The notes under the pieces: generated by a model | The model's database searches: none | Seen by the model: the letters and a program-made list of their open reading frames with translations, nothing else | Told to the model about the DNA's origin: nothing | Made by a program: the position numbers and the translations under genes | Part shown: positions 34,041 through 42,886 of the stretch, piece after piece | Position numbering within the stretch: position 1 is the stretch's first letter | How the letters are laid out: each line of letters begins with the position of its first letter | NCBI RefSeq assembly: GCF_000203975.2 | Contig: NZ_AFCF02000001.1 | Coordinates: forward strand, 751,783 to 815,782 | Direction: 5' to 3' | Length of the DNA: 64,000 bases | Source: Leisingera sp. ANG1 | GTDB taxonomy: Bacteria; Pseudomonadota; Alphaproteobacteria; Rhodobacterales; Rhodobacteraceae

Positions 34041-35048
34041 ATGTCCGATGACAGCTTCGTTCAGAAAGGCGCCGCCGCCAATCTCGCCATTCCATTTGAG
34101 GGCGAACCGCAGGATTTCTATTTCCTGCTGCTGCCCAAGGCGACGATGCTGCCGGTGGCCGCCGCCATTGAACCCCTGCGCATTGCCAACCAGGTGACCG
34201 GCACCCGGCTCTACCGCTGGTACATCATGACGGAGGACGGCCGGCCGGTGCGCTGCTCCAACGGCATGGTGGTAACCCCGGACACCCAGTTGCAGCCGCT
34301 GCCCTCGGATTCGATGGGTTTTGTCTGCGCAGGCGTTGAACCGCACGCGGCCGCCAGCGAAGTCACCTTGAACTGGTTGCGCCGCGAAAGCCGCTTTGGC
34401 CGCTCCATTGGCGGTATTTGCACCGGTGCCTTTGCGCTGGCTCAGGCCGGTCTGATCAAGAACCACAAGTTCACCCTGCACTGGGAAAACCAGCCGGGCT
34501 TCCTGGAAAGCTATCCCAGCCTGGAGCCCTCCCCAAACATCTTCGAAATCTCGGGGCCCTTGATGACCTGCGGCGGCGGCAATGCCGCCACCGACATGAT
34601 GCTGCACCTGATCGAGGAGCGCCACGGCAAGCAACTGGCGATCATCGTCGCCGATATGTGCCTGCATGTGCGCTCCGGCGGCCAGGCGGCGCCGCAGAAG
34701 TCGAACTATGCGGTGGCCATCGGCAGCCGCAACCAGCGCCTGCTGAACGCTCTGCAGCTTATGCAGGAATCGATCGAGGAACCGTTGTCGATCGGCGAGT
34801 TGTGCGACCGGCTCGACATCTCCCGCCGCCAGCTGGAGCGGCTGTTCTCGCGCTATCTGAACCAAAGCCCGATGCATGTCTATTTTGACATGCGCCTCAG
34901 CCACGCCTTTGCGCTGATGAACGAAACCTCAATGTCTGTCACCGAGATCGCGCTGGCCTCGGGCTTCAATTCGGCCACCCACTTCTCACGCCAGTTCAAG
35001 CGAAAATTCGGCGCTTCGCCGCACTTCTTCCGCAAGGGCTGGAGCTGA
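34041..35048 (+). CDS. GlxA-family AraC-type regulator (DJ-1/PfpI plus AraC domains)
   Basis: The 335-residue protein has an N-terminal DJ-1/PfpI-like domain (about 20-200, with the nucleophile-elbow-like GGICTGAFALAQAGL). Two C-terminal AraC helix-turn-helix motifs follow (SIGELCDRLDISRRQLERLFSRYL and VTEIALASGFNSATHFSRQFKRKFG). The family includes GbdR, CdhR and ArgR-like regulators of choline, carnitine and arginine catabolism; which applies cannot be told here. ATG 34041 (MSDDSF) is chosen; the upstream frame to 33912 contains a 7-bp hairpin (34002-34020) that more likely belongs to the leader. Confidence 0.9.
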   Translation: MSDDSFVQKGAAANLAIPFEGEPQDFYFLLLPKATMLPVAAAIEPLRIANQVTGTRLYRWYIMTEDGRPVRCSNGMVVTPDTQLQPLPSDSMGFVCAGVEPHAAASEVTLNWLRRESRFGRSIGGICTGAFALAQAGLIKNHKFTLHWENQPGFLESYPSLEPSPNIFEISGPLMTCGGGNAATDMMLHLIEERHGKQLAIIVADMCLHVRSGGQAAPQKSNYAVAIGSRNQRLLNALQLMQESIEEPLSIGELCDRLDISRRQLERLFSRYLNQSPMHVYFDMRLSHAFALMNETSMSVTEIALASGFNSATHFSRQFKRKFGASPHFFRKGWS

Positions 35049-35277
35049 GAAAGGCGGCTTGAACACCCGCCCTATCTTTGGTCCTGCGCCTAGAGCGGGC
35101 GGAAGGGCGCTACCTTTACAAAAACCAAAATTGGCAGCTTTTCTTTTGGCCGCGCCGTTCAACTCTGGTAACAGCTCCTACATATTATGTTGTTAGTACG
35201 CAGAAATTACGCCAAGTATTCGCCAGCACGGATTTCAAAAAGGAGTAAGGCGCCCCGGTGCCACCAGGAGACACAAG

Positions 35278-35616
35278 ATGCCACTGCCCGAGTTTTCAGC
35301 TGATATGGATCCGGAAGAAAAGGAGCAAATGGTTGCAAACGCGGCCAAGGCTTCCAACTTTCTCAAGGCCATCAGCCATCAGGGGCGGCTGATGATCCTG
35401 TGCCATCTGGTCTCCGGCGAAAAATCCGTAACGGAACTGGAACAACTTCTGTCGGCCCGACAGGCTGCCGTCTCCCAGCAGCTTTCCCGGCTGCGCCTTG
35501 AGGGCCTGGTTGTCCCGCGCCGCGACGGCAAAGCGATCTACTACAGCCTCGCGGATGATAAGCCCCGTCGCGTTCTCGAAGTGGTCTACGATATTTTCTG
35601 CAACGACGGCGATTGA
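35278..35616 (+). CDS. ArsR-family persulfide-sensing repressor (SqrR/BigR-like)
   Basis: The 112-residue winged-helix repressor has a recognition helix at about 60-78 (SARQAAVSQQLSRLRLEGLV). It has just two cysteines, C42 (LMILCHLVSGEKS) and C108 (YDIFCND), matching C41 and C107 that form the tetrasulfide in Rhodobacter SqrR. It lacks a metal-binding CxC. It would derepress sulfide or persulfide genes when both Cys are bridged by polysulfide. No such gene is adjacent; the downstream neighbour is a PhoX phosphatase, while the persulfide operon is at 9.3-11.5 kb. A good candidate for acting in trans. Confidence 0.88.
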   Translation: MPLPEFSADMDPEEKEQMVANAAKASNFLKAISHQGRLMILCHLVSGEKSVTELEQLLSARQAAVSQQLSRLRLEGLVVPRRDGKAIYYSLADDKPRRVLEVVYDIFCNDGD

Positions 35617-35698
35617 CGCCATCGGGCTGCAGAATACTCTGCGTTCCGGCAAAACCGCGCAAGCCGCCCCCATGCGGGACGCCAACCGGAGCACAGCA

Positions 35699-37732
35699 TT
35701 GAACCGCAGGCAGATCATCAATGACCCGCAGACCGGCAACAAGGCGGAAGCTTTTGAAGCCGCTGATGATTGCCCCGCCAACCCGATCCGTCACCGCACC
35801 ATCGGAGATGTAATCACCGCCCGCCATGGCCGCCGCGCGGTGCTTCAGGGAATGCTTGGCACTTCTGCCTCTGCTGCCCTTTTTGGCGCGACGGCTCTCA
35901 CTCAGCCGCACCGGGCCGCCGCGGCTGTCTCAAGTGCTCAAAGCCGTTACGCCTTTGACGAACTGGCATGGGGCAACGACGAAACCCACCATGTCGCACC
36001 GGGCTATGACGCGGACATCCTGCTGCGCTGGGGGGACCCCATCACCGCGGACGCGCCGGATTTCGACGTGATGAACCAGAGCGCCGCAGCACAGCTTCAG
36101 CAGTTCGGCTACAACAACGACTATGTTGGGTTCCTGCCCCTCAACGCAGAAGGCACCCGCGGGCTTTTGTGCGTGAACCATGAGTACACAAATGAAGAGG
36201 TGATGTTCCCCGGCCTTGGCCGCCAGGACAAGGCAGAGTTTGCTGGCATGACGCGGGAACTGGCGGAAATCGAAATGGCCGCCCACGGCGGCTCCGTGGT
36301 GGAAATTGCCCGCAACCAGGAGGGCAAGTGGGCCGTTGTCCGTGACAGCGAGTTGAACCGCCGCATTTCCCCGCTGAACACGGTGATGGCCATTGATGGC
36401 CCCGCCGCGGGCCACCCGCGGATGCAGACCGGCGCTGATCCTACCGGGCGCGAGGTCATTGGCACCCTGAACAACTGCGCCGGCGGCATGACCCCCTGGG
36501 GCACCTGGCTGATGGCTGAGGAGAACTTTCACGGCTATTTCTGGACCGATCAACTGGGCGCCGAGGGCGAGCCCGATCTCACGGGCCAGCCAGAGGCCGC
36601 ACAGATGGCCCGCTACAACGTGCCTGCCCTGTGGTACGCTTGGGGCAAATACCACGACCGTTTTAACATTGATAAAACTCCCAATGAAGTGAACCGCTTC
36701 GGCTGGGTTGTTGAAGTTGATCCGCTGGATCCGCATTCCACGCCGGTAAAGCACACAGCGCTTGGCCGCTTTGCGCATGAGGGCGCGGAAACCACCCTGT
36801 CCGCCGACGGCCGCCTGGTGGTCTACATGGGCGACGATGCCCGGTTCGAATACCTTTACAAATACGTGTCCCGCGGATCAGTTTCGCAGGACCGCGCCGC
36901 AAACTCCCGCCTGCTCAGCGACGGGACGCTCTATGCAGCCCGGTTTGATCCGGACGGCACTCTGCACTGGCTGCCGCTGGTGCAAGGCCACGGGCCGCTC
37001 ACGGCGGACAACGGCTTTGCCAGCCAGGCAGACGTCCTGATTGACGCCCGCCTGGCCGCGGATGTTCTGGGCGCAACCCCGATGGACCGCCCCGAAGATG
37101 TCTCGCCGCGCGGCGACGGCACTGCTTTCGTGATGCTGACCAACAACTCCAAGCGTGAGCCGGGCCAGACCAACGCCGCCAATCCGCGGCCTGAATCTGA
37201 TTTCGGCCATGTCATTGAACTGAAGGAGGACGGCGGCGACCACGCCGCCACCCGCGGCAGCTGGTCCATCCTGGTGCAATGCGGAAACCCCGCAATTGCC
37301 GCCGTAGGAGCGCAATGGAACCTGGAAACCACAGAAAACGGCTGGTTCGGCTCACCGGACAATTGCGCCATCGACGCTGAGGGCCGCCTCTGGGTCGCCA
37401 CCGACCAGGGCCGCAAGTGGGACAAGACAGGCAAATCCGACGGGCTATATGGCGTGGAGACCGAAGGGGGTCTGCGCGGCCACTCCAAACTGTTTTTCCG
37501 ATGTCCCGTGGGGGCAGAGCTTTGCGGCCCCTACTTCACCCCGGACAATGAAACCCTGTTCCTGGCAGTGCAGCACCCCGGCACCGACGGCACCACCAGC
37601 CTGAAAGGGTTCGAACGCGAATCCACCTTCGAGGATCCGGCCACCCGCTGGCCGGATTTCGACCCGGCGATGCCGCCGCGCCCCTCGGTAGTCGTGATCA
37701 CCAAACAGGGTGGCGGCAAGATCGCAACCTGA
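35699..37732 (+). CDS. phoX: PhoX-family (DUF839) secreted phosphatase
   Basis: This Tat-exported calcium/iron alkaline phosphatase hydrolyses phosphate esters in the periplasm. The chain of about 677 residues has a GDVITARHGRRAVLQGMLGTSASAAL twin-arginine region (around residue 35-60). Family motifs are RGLLCVNHEYTNEEVMFPG and NNCAGGMTPWGTWLMAEENFHGYF, with the later ATDQGRKWDKTG block. Start is uncertain: TTG 35699 has GGAG 7 nt upstream, whereas ATG 35672 has no Shine-Dalgarno. It follows the ArsR gene by 82 bp; no pho box was identified. Confidence 0.88.
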   Translation: MNRRQIINDPQTGNKAEAFEAADDCPANPIRHRTIGDVITARHGRRAVLQGMLGTSASAALFGATALTQPHRAAAAVSSAQSRYAFDELAWGNDETHHVAPGYDADILLRWGDPITADAPDFDVMNQSAAAQLQQFGYNNDYVGFLPLNAEGTRGLLCVNHEYTNEEVMFPGLGRQDKAEFAGMTRELAEIEMAAHGGSVVEIARNQEGKWAVVRDSELNRRISPLNTVMAIDGPAAGHPRMQTGADPTGREVIGTLNNCAGGMTPWGTWLMAEENFHGYFWTDQLGAEGEPDLTGQPEAAQMARYNVPALWYAWGKYHDRFNIDKTPNEVNRFGWVVEVDPLDPHSTPVKHTALGRFAHEGAETTLSADGRLVVYMGDDARFEYLYKYVSRGSVSQDRAANSRLLSDGTLYAARFDPDGTLHWLPLVQGHGPLTADNGFASQADVLIDARLAADVLGATPMDRPEDVSPRGDGTAFVMLTNNSKREPGQTNAANPRPESDFGHVIELKEDGGDHAATRGSWSILVQCGNPAIAAVGAQWNLETTENGWFGSPDNCAIDAEGRLWVATDQGRKWDKTGKSDGLYGVETEGGLRGHSKLFFRCPVGAELCGPYFTPDNETLFLAVQHPGTDGTTSLKGFERESTFEDPATRWPDFDPAMPPRPSVVVITKQGGGKIAT

Positions 37733-37816
37733 CCGGGCGCCTCAGCCCCACAAAATTGTGAGCCGCAGCTCCCCGGTTATGCCCTAGATGTTTCAAGCAC
37801 GCCTTGGAGAAGCCCC

Positions 37817-38287
37817 ATGTCTTTCATCCGTCTGACCGCCGCCTTGATCCTGACAGCTTCAACAGCCGCCGCTGGCAGCATCTCCCCGCGTGACGGCTGG
37901 GCGGTGCATGAGACCTCCAAACCCTTCGAGCAGCTGATTGCAGATGTCAAAGCCGCAGCCAAAACCCAAGGCCTGGGCGTCGTCACCCAGGCAGGCCCCA
38001 CAGGCGCTGCCGCCGCCCGCGGCATCACCATCCCCGGCAATCGGGTTATTGGCCTCTTCAACAATGATTTCGCAGTGAAGATCCTGGCACTTTCCACCGC
38101 TGCGATGATCGAAGCCCCTGTGCGGATGTATGTGACAGAGGAAGCTGACGGCACCGCCACGCTGTCTTACAAGCTGCCCACTCATGTCTTTGCCCCATAC
38201 GCGGATGAGGGCGGCGCAGGCCTTGCAGCTCTGGCCGGCCAACTCGACCGCCGCTTCGCGTTAATCGCTGAACAGGCACAAAAGTAG
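37817..38287 (+). CDS. DUF302 periplasmic protein
   Basis: The 156-residue protein has a signal peptide (MSFIRLTAALILTASTAAAG) and a DUF302 domain (FEQLIADVKAAAKTQGLGVVTQAGPT, then GNRVIGLFNNDFAVKILAL and MYVTEEADGTATLSYKLPTHVF). GGAGAAG precedes ATG 37817. DUF302 proteins are of unknown function, often linked to sulfur or stress loci. It is 85 bp downstream of phoX. Confidence 0.9.
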   Translation: MSFIRLTAALILTASTAAAGSISPRDGWAVHETSKPFEQLIADVKAAAKTQGLGVVTQAGPTGAAAARGITIPGNRVIGLFNNDFAVKILALSTAAMIEAPVRMYVTEEADGTATLSYKLPTHVFAPYADEGGAGLAALAGQLDRRFALIAEQAQK

Positions 38288-38293
38288 CTGCAG

Positions 38294-38316
38294 CTTCTTT
38301 CTGGTCACAAATACCC
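38294..38316. repeat. single arm of the CTTCTTTCTGGTC dispersed repeat
   Basis: The stretch CTTCTTTCTGGTC then ACAAATACCC, 6 nt after the DUF302 stop, matches the right arm of the inverted repeat at 57559-57581 in 21 of 23 positions. No left arm is seen upstream, so here it cannot form the hairpin. Such motifs at gene ends appear to be a dispersed 3'-end element of the lineage. Confidence 0.6.
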
Positions 38317-38433
38317 AAATCCCCTCGTTTGCGCCAAAAACCGCCGCAGCATTTCTCACACTGGCGTGAGAGGGCTTGCGCGCGGGCACAGGCTCGGCAT
38401 TCTGGCGGCAAATCAACGGATTGGACGAACAAG

Positions 38434-40047
38434 ATGACAGAACCCTCACGCGCAGCCGATGTTCTGGCCCGGCGGCTCTATGAGGCAGGCTGCCGCCATG
38501 CCTTCGGGATGCCCGGCGGCGAGGTGCTGACCCTGGTCGATGCGCTTACACGCGCGGGTATCGCCTTTCACCTGGCCAAGCATGAGAACTGCGCCGGCTT
38601 CATGGGCGAAGGTGTGCATCATGCGGACGGCGCGCCGGTCATCCTGATCGCCACCCTCGGCCCCGGTGCGCTGAACGGCATCAATGTGGTCGCCAACGCC
38701 CATCAGGACCGGGTGCCGATGCTGGTGCTGACCGGCTGCGTCGATGCAGCGGAGGAACAAAGCTACACCCATCAAGTTCTTGACCACCGCGCAGTGTTCA
38801 CCCCTATCACCAAGGCGACCTTCCGGCTGGACGCCGAAGCTGCGGACCTGATCGCAGACAAGGCGGTCGCCATCGCAACTGAACCCCGAAACGGGCCGGT
38901 GCATATTGACGTGCCGATCTCGGTGGCAGATGCGCCGGCAAAGGACCGCGGCGTCCGCCGCGCGCCTGCAAGTGCCAGCGCGCCAAGCGGAGAGGCACTG
39001 GCGCAGGCGCGATCCTGGCTGGCTGCAGCTGAACGTCCGGTGGCGGTCATTGGTCTTGATGCGCTGCAGGAAAACGCAGGCCCTGCCCTTCGCAGTTTTC
39101 TTGAGGAACACCAGATCCCTTTCGTCACAACCTACAAGGTCAAGGGTATCCTGCCTGAGAACCACCCCCTCTGCCTGGGCGGTGCGGGCCTGTCACCGCT
39201 GGCTGACAAACACCTGCTGCCGCTGGTGCGTGAAGCTGATCTGGTCCTCTCCATCGGCTATGACCCGATTGAGATGCGCCCCGGCTGGCGAAACGTCTGG
39301 GATGTGCAGACCCAGAACGTCATCGACGTCGCGCCAGAGGCCAACACCCATTACATGCATCAGGCCGGCTTGAACTTTCTGACCGCCATCATTCCAACGC
39401 TGGAAGCCCTCTCCGAAGGCACCGCCCCGCGCGAAACCTGGACCAATGGCCGCCCGGCAGCGGTCAAATCCGCGCTGGCGGAAGCCTTCCCGCAGGATGA
39501 CAACTGGGGCCCGGCCGGTGTCATCGCCGAATGCCGCGCCACGCTGCCCCCGGATACCCTTGCCACCGCCGACAGCGGCGCCCACCGTATTTTGCTCAGC
39601 CAGATGTGGGAATGTTCCGAGCCGCGCAGTCTGATCCAGTCTTCCGGCCTCTGCACCATGGGCTGCGCCGTGCCAATGGCCATCGGGCGCAAGCTGGCGC
39701 AGCCGGACCGCCCGGTGGTCAGTTTCTCCGGTGACGCGGGCTTTCTGATGGTCGCAGGCGAGCTCGCCACAGCTGCCGAACTTGGCGTGGCTCCCATCTT
39801 CGTGGTTTTTGCGGACGCCAGCCTTGCCTTGATTGAGCTGAAACAGCGCCAGCGCCAGCTTGCCAATGGCGGCGTGGATTTTGCTGAACACGACTTTGCG
39901 GCGATGGGCCGGGCATTCGGCGGCAAAGGCGTCACCGTCACCAGCCGCGCCGACCTGCGCGCCGCCCTGCAGGACGCAATGAAATCAGACAACTTCACCG
40001 TCATCTCGGCAGTGATCGACCGCGGAGGCTATGATGGCCGCATCTGA
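38434..40047 (+). CDS. thiamine pyrophosphate enzyme, acetolactate synthase large-subunit-like
   Basis: This 537-residue ThDP enzyme has N-terminal pyrimidine-binding (about 1-165, GMPGGEVLTLVDAL and the activating Glu in KHENCAGF), central and C-terminal pyrophosphate-binding domains. The Mg/ThDP motif starts GDAGFLM and ends at FADAS, where acetolactate synthases have GDG and NN; Asp replaces the metal-ligand Asn. The oxalyl-CoA decarboxylase signature is absent, despite the CoA-transferase partner. A decarboxylase or carboligase on a 2-keto acid is likely; the exact reaction is open. The CoA-transferase starts inside its last codons. Confidence 0.88.
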   Translation: MTEPSRAADVLARRLYEAGCRHAFGMPGGEVLTLVDALTRAGIAFHLAKHENCAGFMGEGVHHADGAPVILIATLGPGALNGINVVANAHQDRVPMLVLTGCVDAAEEQSYTHQVLDHRAVFTPITKATFRLDAEAADLIADKAVAIATEPRNGPVHIDVPISVADAPAKDRGVRRAPASASAPSGEALAQARSWLAAAERPVAVIGLDALQENAGPALRSFLEEHQIPFVTTYKVKGILPENHPLCLGGAGLSPLADKHLLPLVREADLVLSIGYDPIEMRPGWRNVWDVQTQNVIDVAPEANTHYMHQAGLNFLTAIIPTLEALSEGTAPRETWTNGRPAAVKSALAEAFPQDDNWGPAGVIAECRATLPPDTLATADSGAHRILLSQMWECSEPRSLIQSSGLCTMGCAVPMAIGRKLAQPDRPVVSFSGDAGFLMVAGELATAAELGVAPIFVVFADASLALIELKQRQRQLANGGVDFAEHDFAAMGRAFGGKGVTVTSRADLRAALQDAMKSDNFTVISAVIDRGGYDGRI

Positions 40048-41233
40048 CCTGCTGCCCCACGGCGCCCTCAAAGGCGTCAAGGTTCTCGACCTCTCCCGCA
40101 TCCTGGCAGGCCCGACCTGCACCCAGCTCCTGGGCGACCTCGGCGCCACGGTGATCAAGGTGGAAAACCCCAAGACCGGCGGCGACGACACCCGGCAATG
40201 GGGGCCTCCTTACGTGGTGGACGCGAACGGGCAGCAATCCGATCTCTCCGCCTATTTCATGGCGGCCAACCGCAACAAACGCTCGGTCGCCATTGATATT
40301 GCAACAAAAGACGGCCAGCAGGCCATCCGGCGCCTGGCGGCTGAGGCCGACATCCTGATCGAGAATTTCAAACCCGGCGGGCTGGCGAAATACGGGCTGG
40401 ACTATGCCAGCCTCAAGGACGATCTGCCGGGGCTGATCTACTGCTCCATTTCGGGCTACGGCCAAACCGGCCCCAACAGCCACAAGCCCGGCTATGACAT
40501 CATGGCCCAAGGGTTCGGCGGCATCATGTCGCTGACTGGGGAGCCAGACGGCCAGCCGATGAAGGCAGGCGTCGGCATCGCCGATGTGATGTGCGGCATG
40601 TACGCCTGCATCGGCATCCTTTCTGCCCTGCACCACCGCGAGAAAACCGGCGAAGGCCAGCAGATCGACCTGGCCCTGGTGGATGCCCAGATCGCCTGGC
40701 TGATCAACGAGGGCGTCGCCTATCTGAACACCGGCAGCATCCCCAAGCGCCGCGGCAACGAGCACCCCAGCATCATGCCTTATGGCGTCTATGAAACCTC
40801 GGACGGCCACGTGATCCTGGCGGTGGGCAATGACAGCCAGTTCCGCCGTTTCATGGAGTTTTTGAAGCTCGAAGGCCTGGCAGAGGATCCCCGTTTCGCC
40901 ACCAACCCGGCCCGGCTGCAGAACCGCGATGCGCTGAATGCCATCCTGATCCCCTCCGTGCAGCGCTTCACCACCGATGCGGTGCTGGCAGCGATGGAAG
41001 CCCGCAAGGTGCCAGCCGGCCCGGTGCAGAACCTTGAAACCCTGTTCGCCACCGATCAGGTCGAAGCACGGCAAATGGCCATCGGCATGGACACCGCGGC
41101 AGGCCCGGTCAGGCTGCTGGGCAACCCGCTGAATTTCTCGCGCACGCCAGTCACATACCGGCACGCGCCGCCCCGATGCGGCGAAGGCACAGAAGAGATT
41201 CTGGGCTCGGGTTCCCCCTTCGGAACGCCCTGA
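40034..41233 (+). CDS. CaiB/BaiF class III CoA-transferase
   Basis: This 399-residue family III CoA-transferase has LPHGALKGVKVLDLSRILAGPTCTQLLGDLGATVIKVE, the nucleotide-contacting AANRNKRSVAIDI and the catalytic Asp region KPGYDIMAQGFGG. ATG 40034 has GGAGG at 5 nt spacing; ATG 40031 is the codon just before. It overlaps the ThDP enzyme by 14 nt, so the two are translationally coupled and probably act in one pathway. Members move CoA between short acids (formyl-CoA, succinyl-CoA, itaconyl/citramalyl-CoA). A terminator follows at 41281. Confidence 0.92.
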   Translation: MAASDLLPHGALKGVKVLDLSRILAGPTCTQLLGDLGATVIKVENPKTGGDDTRQWGPPYVVDANGQQSDLSAYFMAANRNKRSVAIDIATKDGQQAIRRLAAEADILIENFKPGGLAKYGLDYASLKDDLPGLIYCSISGYGQTGPNSHKPGYDIMAQGFGGIMSLTGEPDGQPMKAGVGIADVMCGMYACIGILSALHHREKTGEGQQIDLALVDAQIAWLINEGVAYLNTGSIPKRRGNEHPSIMPYGVYETSDGHVILAVGNDSQFRRFMEFLKLEGLAEDPRFATNPARLQNRDALNAILIPSVQRFTTDAVLAAMEARKVPAGPVQNLETLFATDQVEARQMAIGMDTAAGPVRLLGNPLNFSRTPVTYRHAPPRCGEGTEEILGSGSPFGTP

Positions 41234-41278
41234 GCGCCCAAATCCGCGGCAGCATTCCGCCAAGTGTTACAGTTTCCG

Positions 41279-41309
41279 GCAAAACACCGCCAAACCGGCG
41301 GTGTTTTTG
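41279..41309 (+). terminator. rho-independent terminator after the CoA-transferase
   Basis: AAAACACCGCC (41281-41291) pairs with GGCGGTGTTTT (41297-41307) over a 5-nt loop, ending in a five-T run. It lies 47 bp after the stop codon. The remaining bases to 41499 hold no clear gene. Confidence 0.9.
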
Positions 41310-41499
41310 CAATCAATTGCCACGGCCCCTTGCAGAATTTTCCGGGGAAATCCTACACATCCGGCGAAATTCACATTTGCAGGCACACAGCCCATCACCA
41401 AACCGAGAGCGGGGTTCGCCCGGGTCAATCCGATGTTCTACTCTACATTACTGGAACACACGGAAACCGCGCAGAGTTCAAAGAAGAGATTGGAATCCC

Positions 41500-42861
41500 A
41501 TGACGCATGACATTTTCGGCCAAGACAGCAGCCTGACTGACGCAGCCGCGCTGCAGGATTGGAACGCCGTGCAGCTGGGGGTTCTGGCCCACGCCGCCGT
41601 CACCGCCGACCACTTGGGCACGGTGCTGAAAGCGGTACCGGAGTTTGCCCTGGCCCATGCGATCAAGGGGCTGTCGCTGCTAATGCTTGGCCGCTCCGAA
41701 TTGCTGCCGACCGCCCGCGAGGCGCTGCGCGACGCCAAGGCGTTTTATGAAGGCGCCCTGCCCCGCGAACGCAAGTATGTCGACGCGTTGGAGAACTGGC
41801 TGTCGGGCCATCCCAGCCAGGCCATCCAGCGGATGGAGGAGGTGCTGGACATCTTCCCGCAGGACACGCTGGCGATGAAACTCAGCCACGGCATCCGCTT
41901 TATCATGGGCGACCCCGCTGGCATGCGCGCCTCGATTGAAAGGGTGCTGCCCTCTTACGATCCCGACCACGCAGGCCGCGGCTACCTCTTGGGCTGCCAC
42001 TCCTTCTCGCTGGAGGAAACCGGCGAGTACGAACGCGCCGCCAACGCAGGGCGCCAGGCGCTGTGGATGGCACCGGACGATGCCTGGGGCTTGCACGCGG
42101 TCGCCCACGTTCACGACATGACCGGCAACGCGAAATCGGGGCTGGAATGGCTTGAGGGGCGCGAGGACGCCTGGGCCCATTGCAACAACTTCCGCTATCA
42201 CGTCTGGTGGCACAAGGCGCTGATGCATCTGGACCTGGGCCAGATGGACGAAGCCATCGCCCTCTATGACAGTGAGGTCCGCAAAGACAAAACCGACGAC
42301 TACCGCGACATCTCCAACGCCACCTCGCTCTTGATGCGGCTGGAACTGGAAGGCGTCAATGTGGGCCCCCGCTGGGAGGAACTGGCGAATCTCTGTGCCA
42401 ACCGGACCGAGGATGGAAGCCTGATTTTTGCCGATTTGCACTACCTCCTGGCCCTCACCGGCCACCGAAAGGAGGAGGCGCACCGGCTGGTTCAGCGGAT
42501 TCACGCCGATGCTGACGCGGGCGGCAGCGAGGCGAAGGAACGGATGGCTGCCCCGGGATGCGCCGCCGCCGACGGGCTTGAGGCCTTCGGAGACGGTAAT
42601 TACAAGTCCGCTTTCGCAAATTTATCCACAGCCCGCACAACCATGCAGCTGGCCGGCGGCAGCCACGCGCAACGCGATGTTTTCGAACGGATAACCATAG
42701 ACGCCGGCCTGCGTGCAGGACAGCTTGACGAAGTCGAAGCAATACTGGATGACCGCTGCGTCAAGCGCGGCGGCACAGAGGACAATTACGCCCTGGCCCG
42801 CCGCGCTCTGATCGCCCAGGGCCGGAACTCACCCGACGCTGCAAGCGTTCCCGCCGAATAA
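41500..42861 (+). CDS. tetratricopeptide repeat protein, TTC38 family
   Basis: This 453-residue helical-repeat protein matches the TTC38 (tetratricopeptide repeat protein 38) family end to end. Evidence includes YLLGCHSFSLEETGEYERAANAGRQALWMAPDDAWGLHAVAHVHDMTGNAKSGLEWL and FRYHVWWHKALMHLDLGQMDEAIALYD. The conserved HAVAHVHDM and HVWWHKAL histidines resemble an active or metal site more than a simple scaffold. No signal peptide is seen. ATG 41500 lacks a strong Shine-Dalgarno (AGAAGAG about 12 nt upstream). The opgC gene starts 25 bp downstream, so it may share the opg transcript. Function is unknown. Confidence 0.88.
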   Translation: MTHDIFGQDSSLTDAAALQDWNAVQLGVLAHAAVTADHLGTVLKAVPEFALAHAIKGLSLLMLGRSELLPTAREALRDAKAFYEGALPRERKYVDALENWLSGHPSQAIQRMEEVLDIFPQDTLAMKLSHGIRFIMGDPAGMRASIERVLPSYDPDHAGRGYLLGCHSFSLEETGEYERAANAGRQALWMAPDDAWGLHAVAHVHDMTGNAKSGLEWLEGREDAWAHCNNFRYHVWWHKALMHLDLGQMDEAIALYDSEVRKDKTDDYRDISNATSLLMRLELEGVNVGPRWEELANLCANRTEDGSLIFADLHYLLALTGHRKEEAHRLVQRIHADADAGGSEAKERMAAPGCAAADGLEAFGDGNYKSAFANLSTARTTMQLAGGSHAQRDVFERITIDAGLRAGQLDEVEAILDDRCVKRGGTEDNYALARRALIAQGRNSPDAASVPAE

Positions 42862-42886
42862 GACCTTCAAGGACCAGAAACGACCG

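Noticed and set aside
41264-41510. Two short plus-strand frames between the CoA-transferase and TTC38 genes
   Set aside because: They run through the terminator hairpin at 41281-41307 and overlap the start of the next gene; no similarity.
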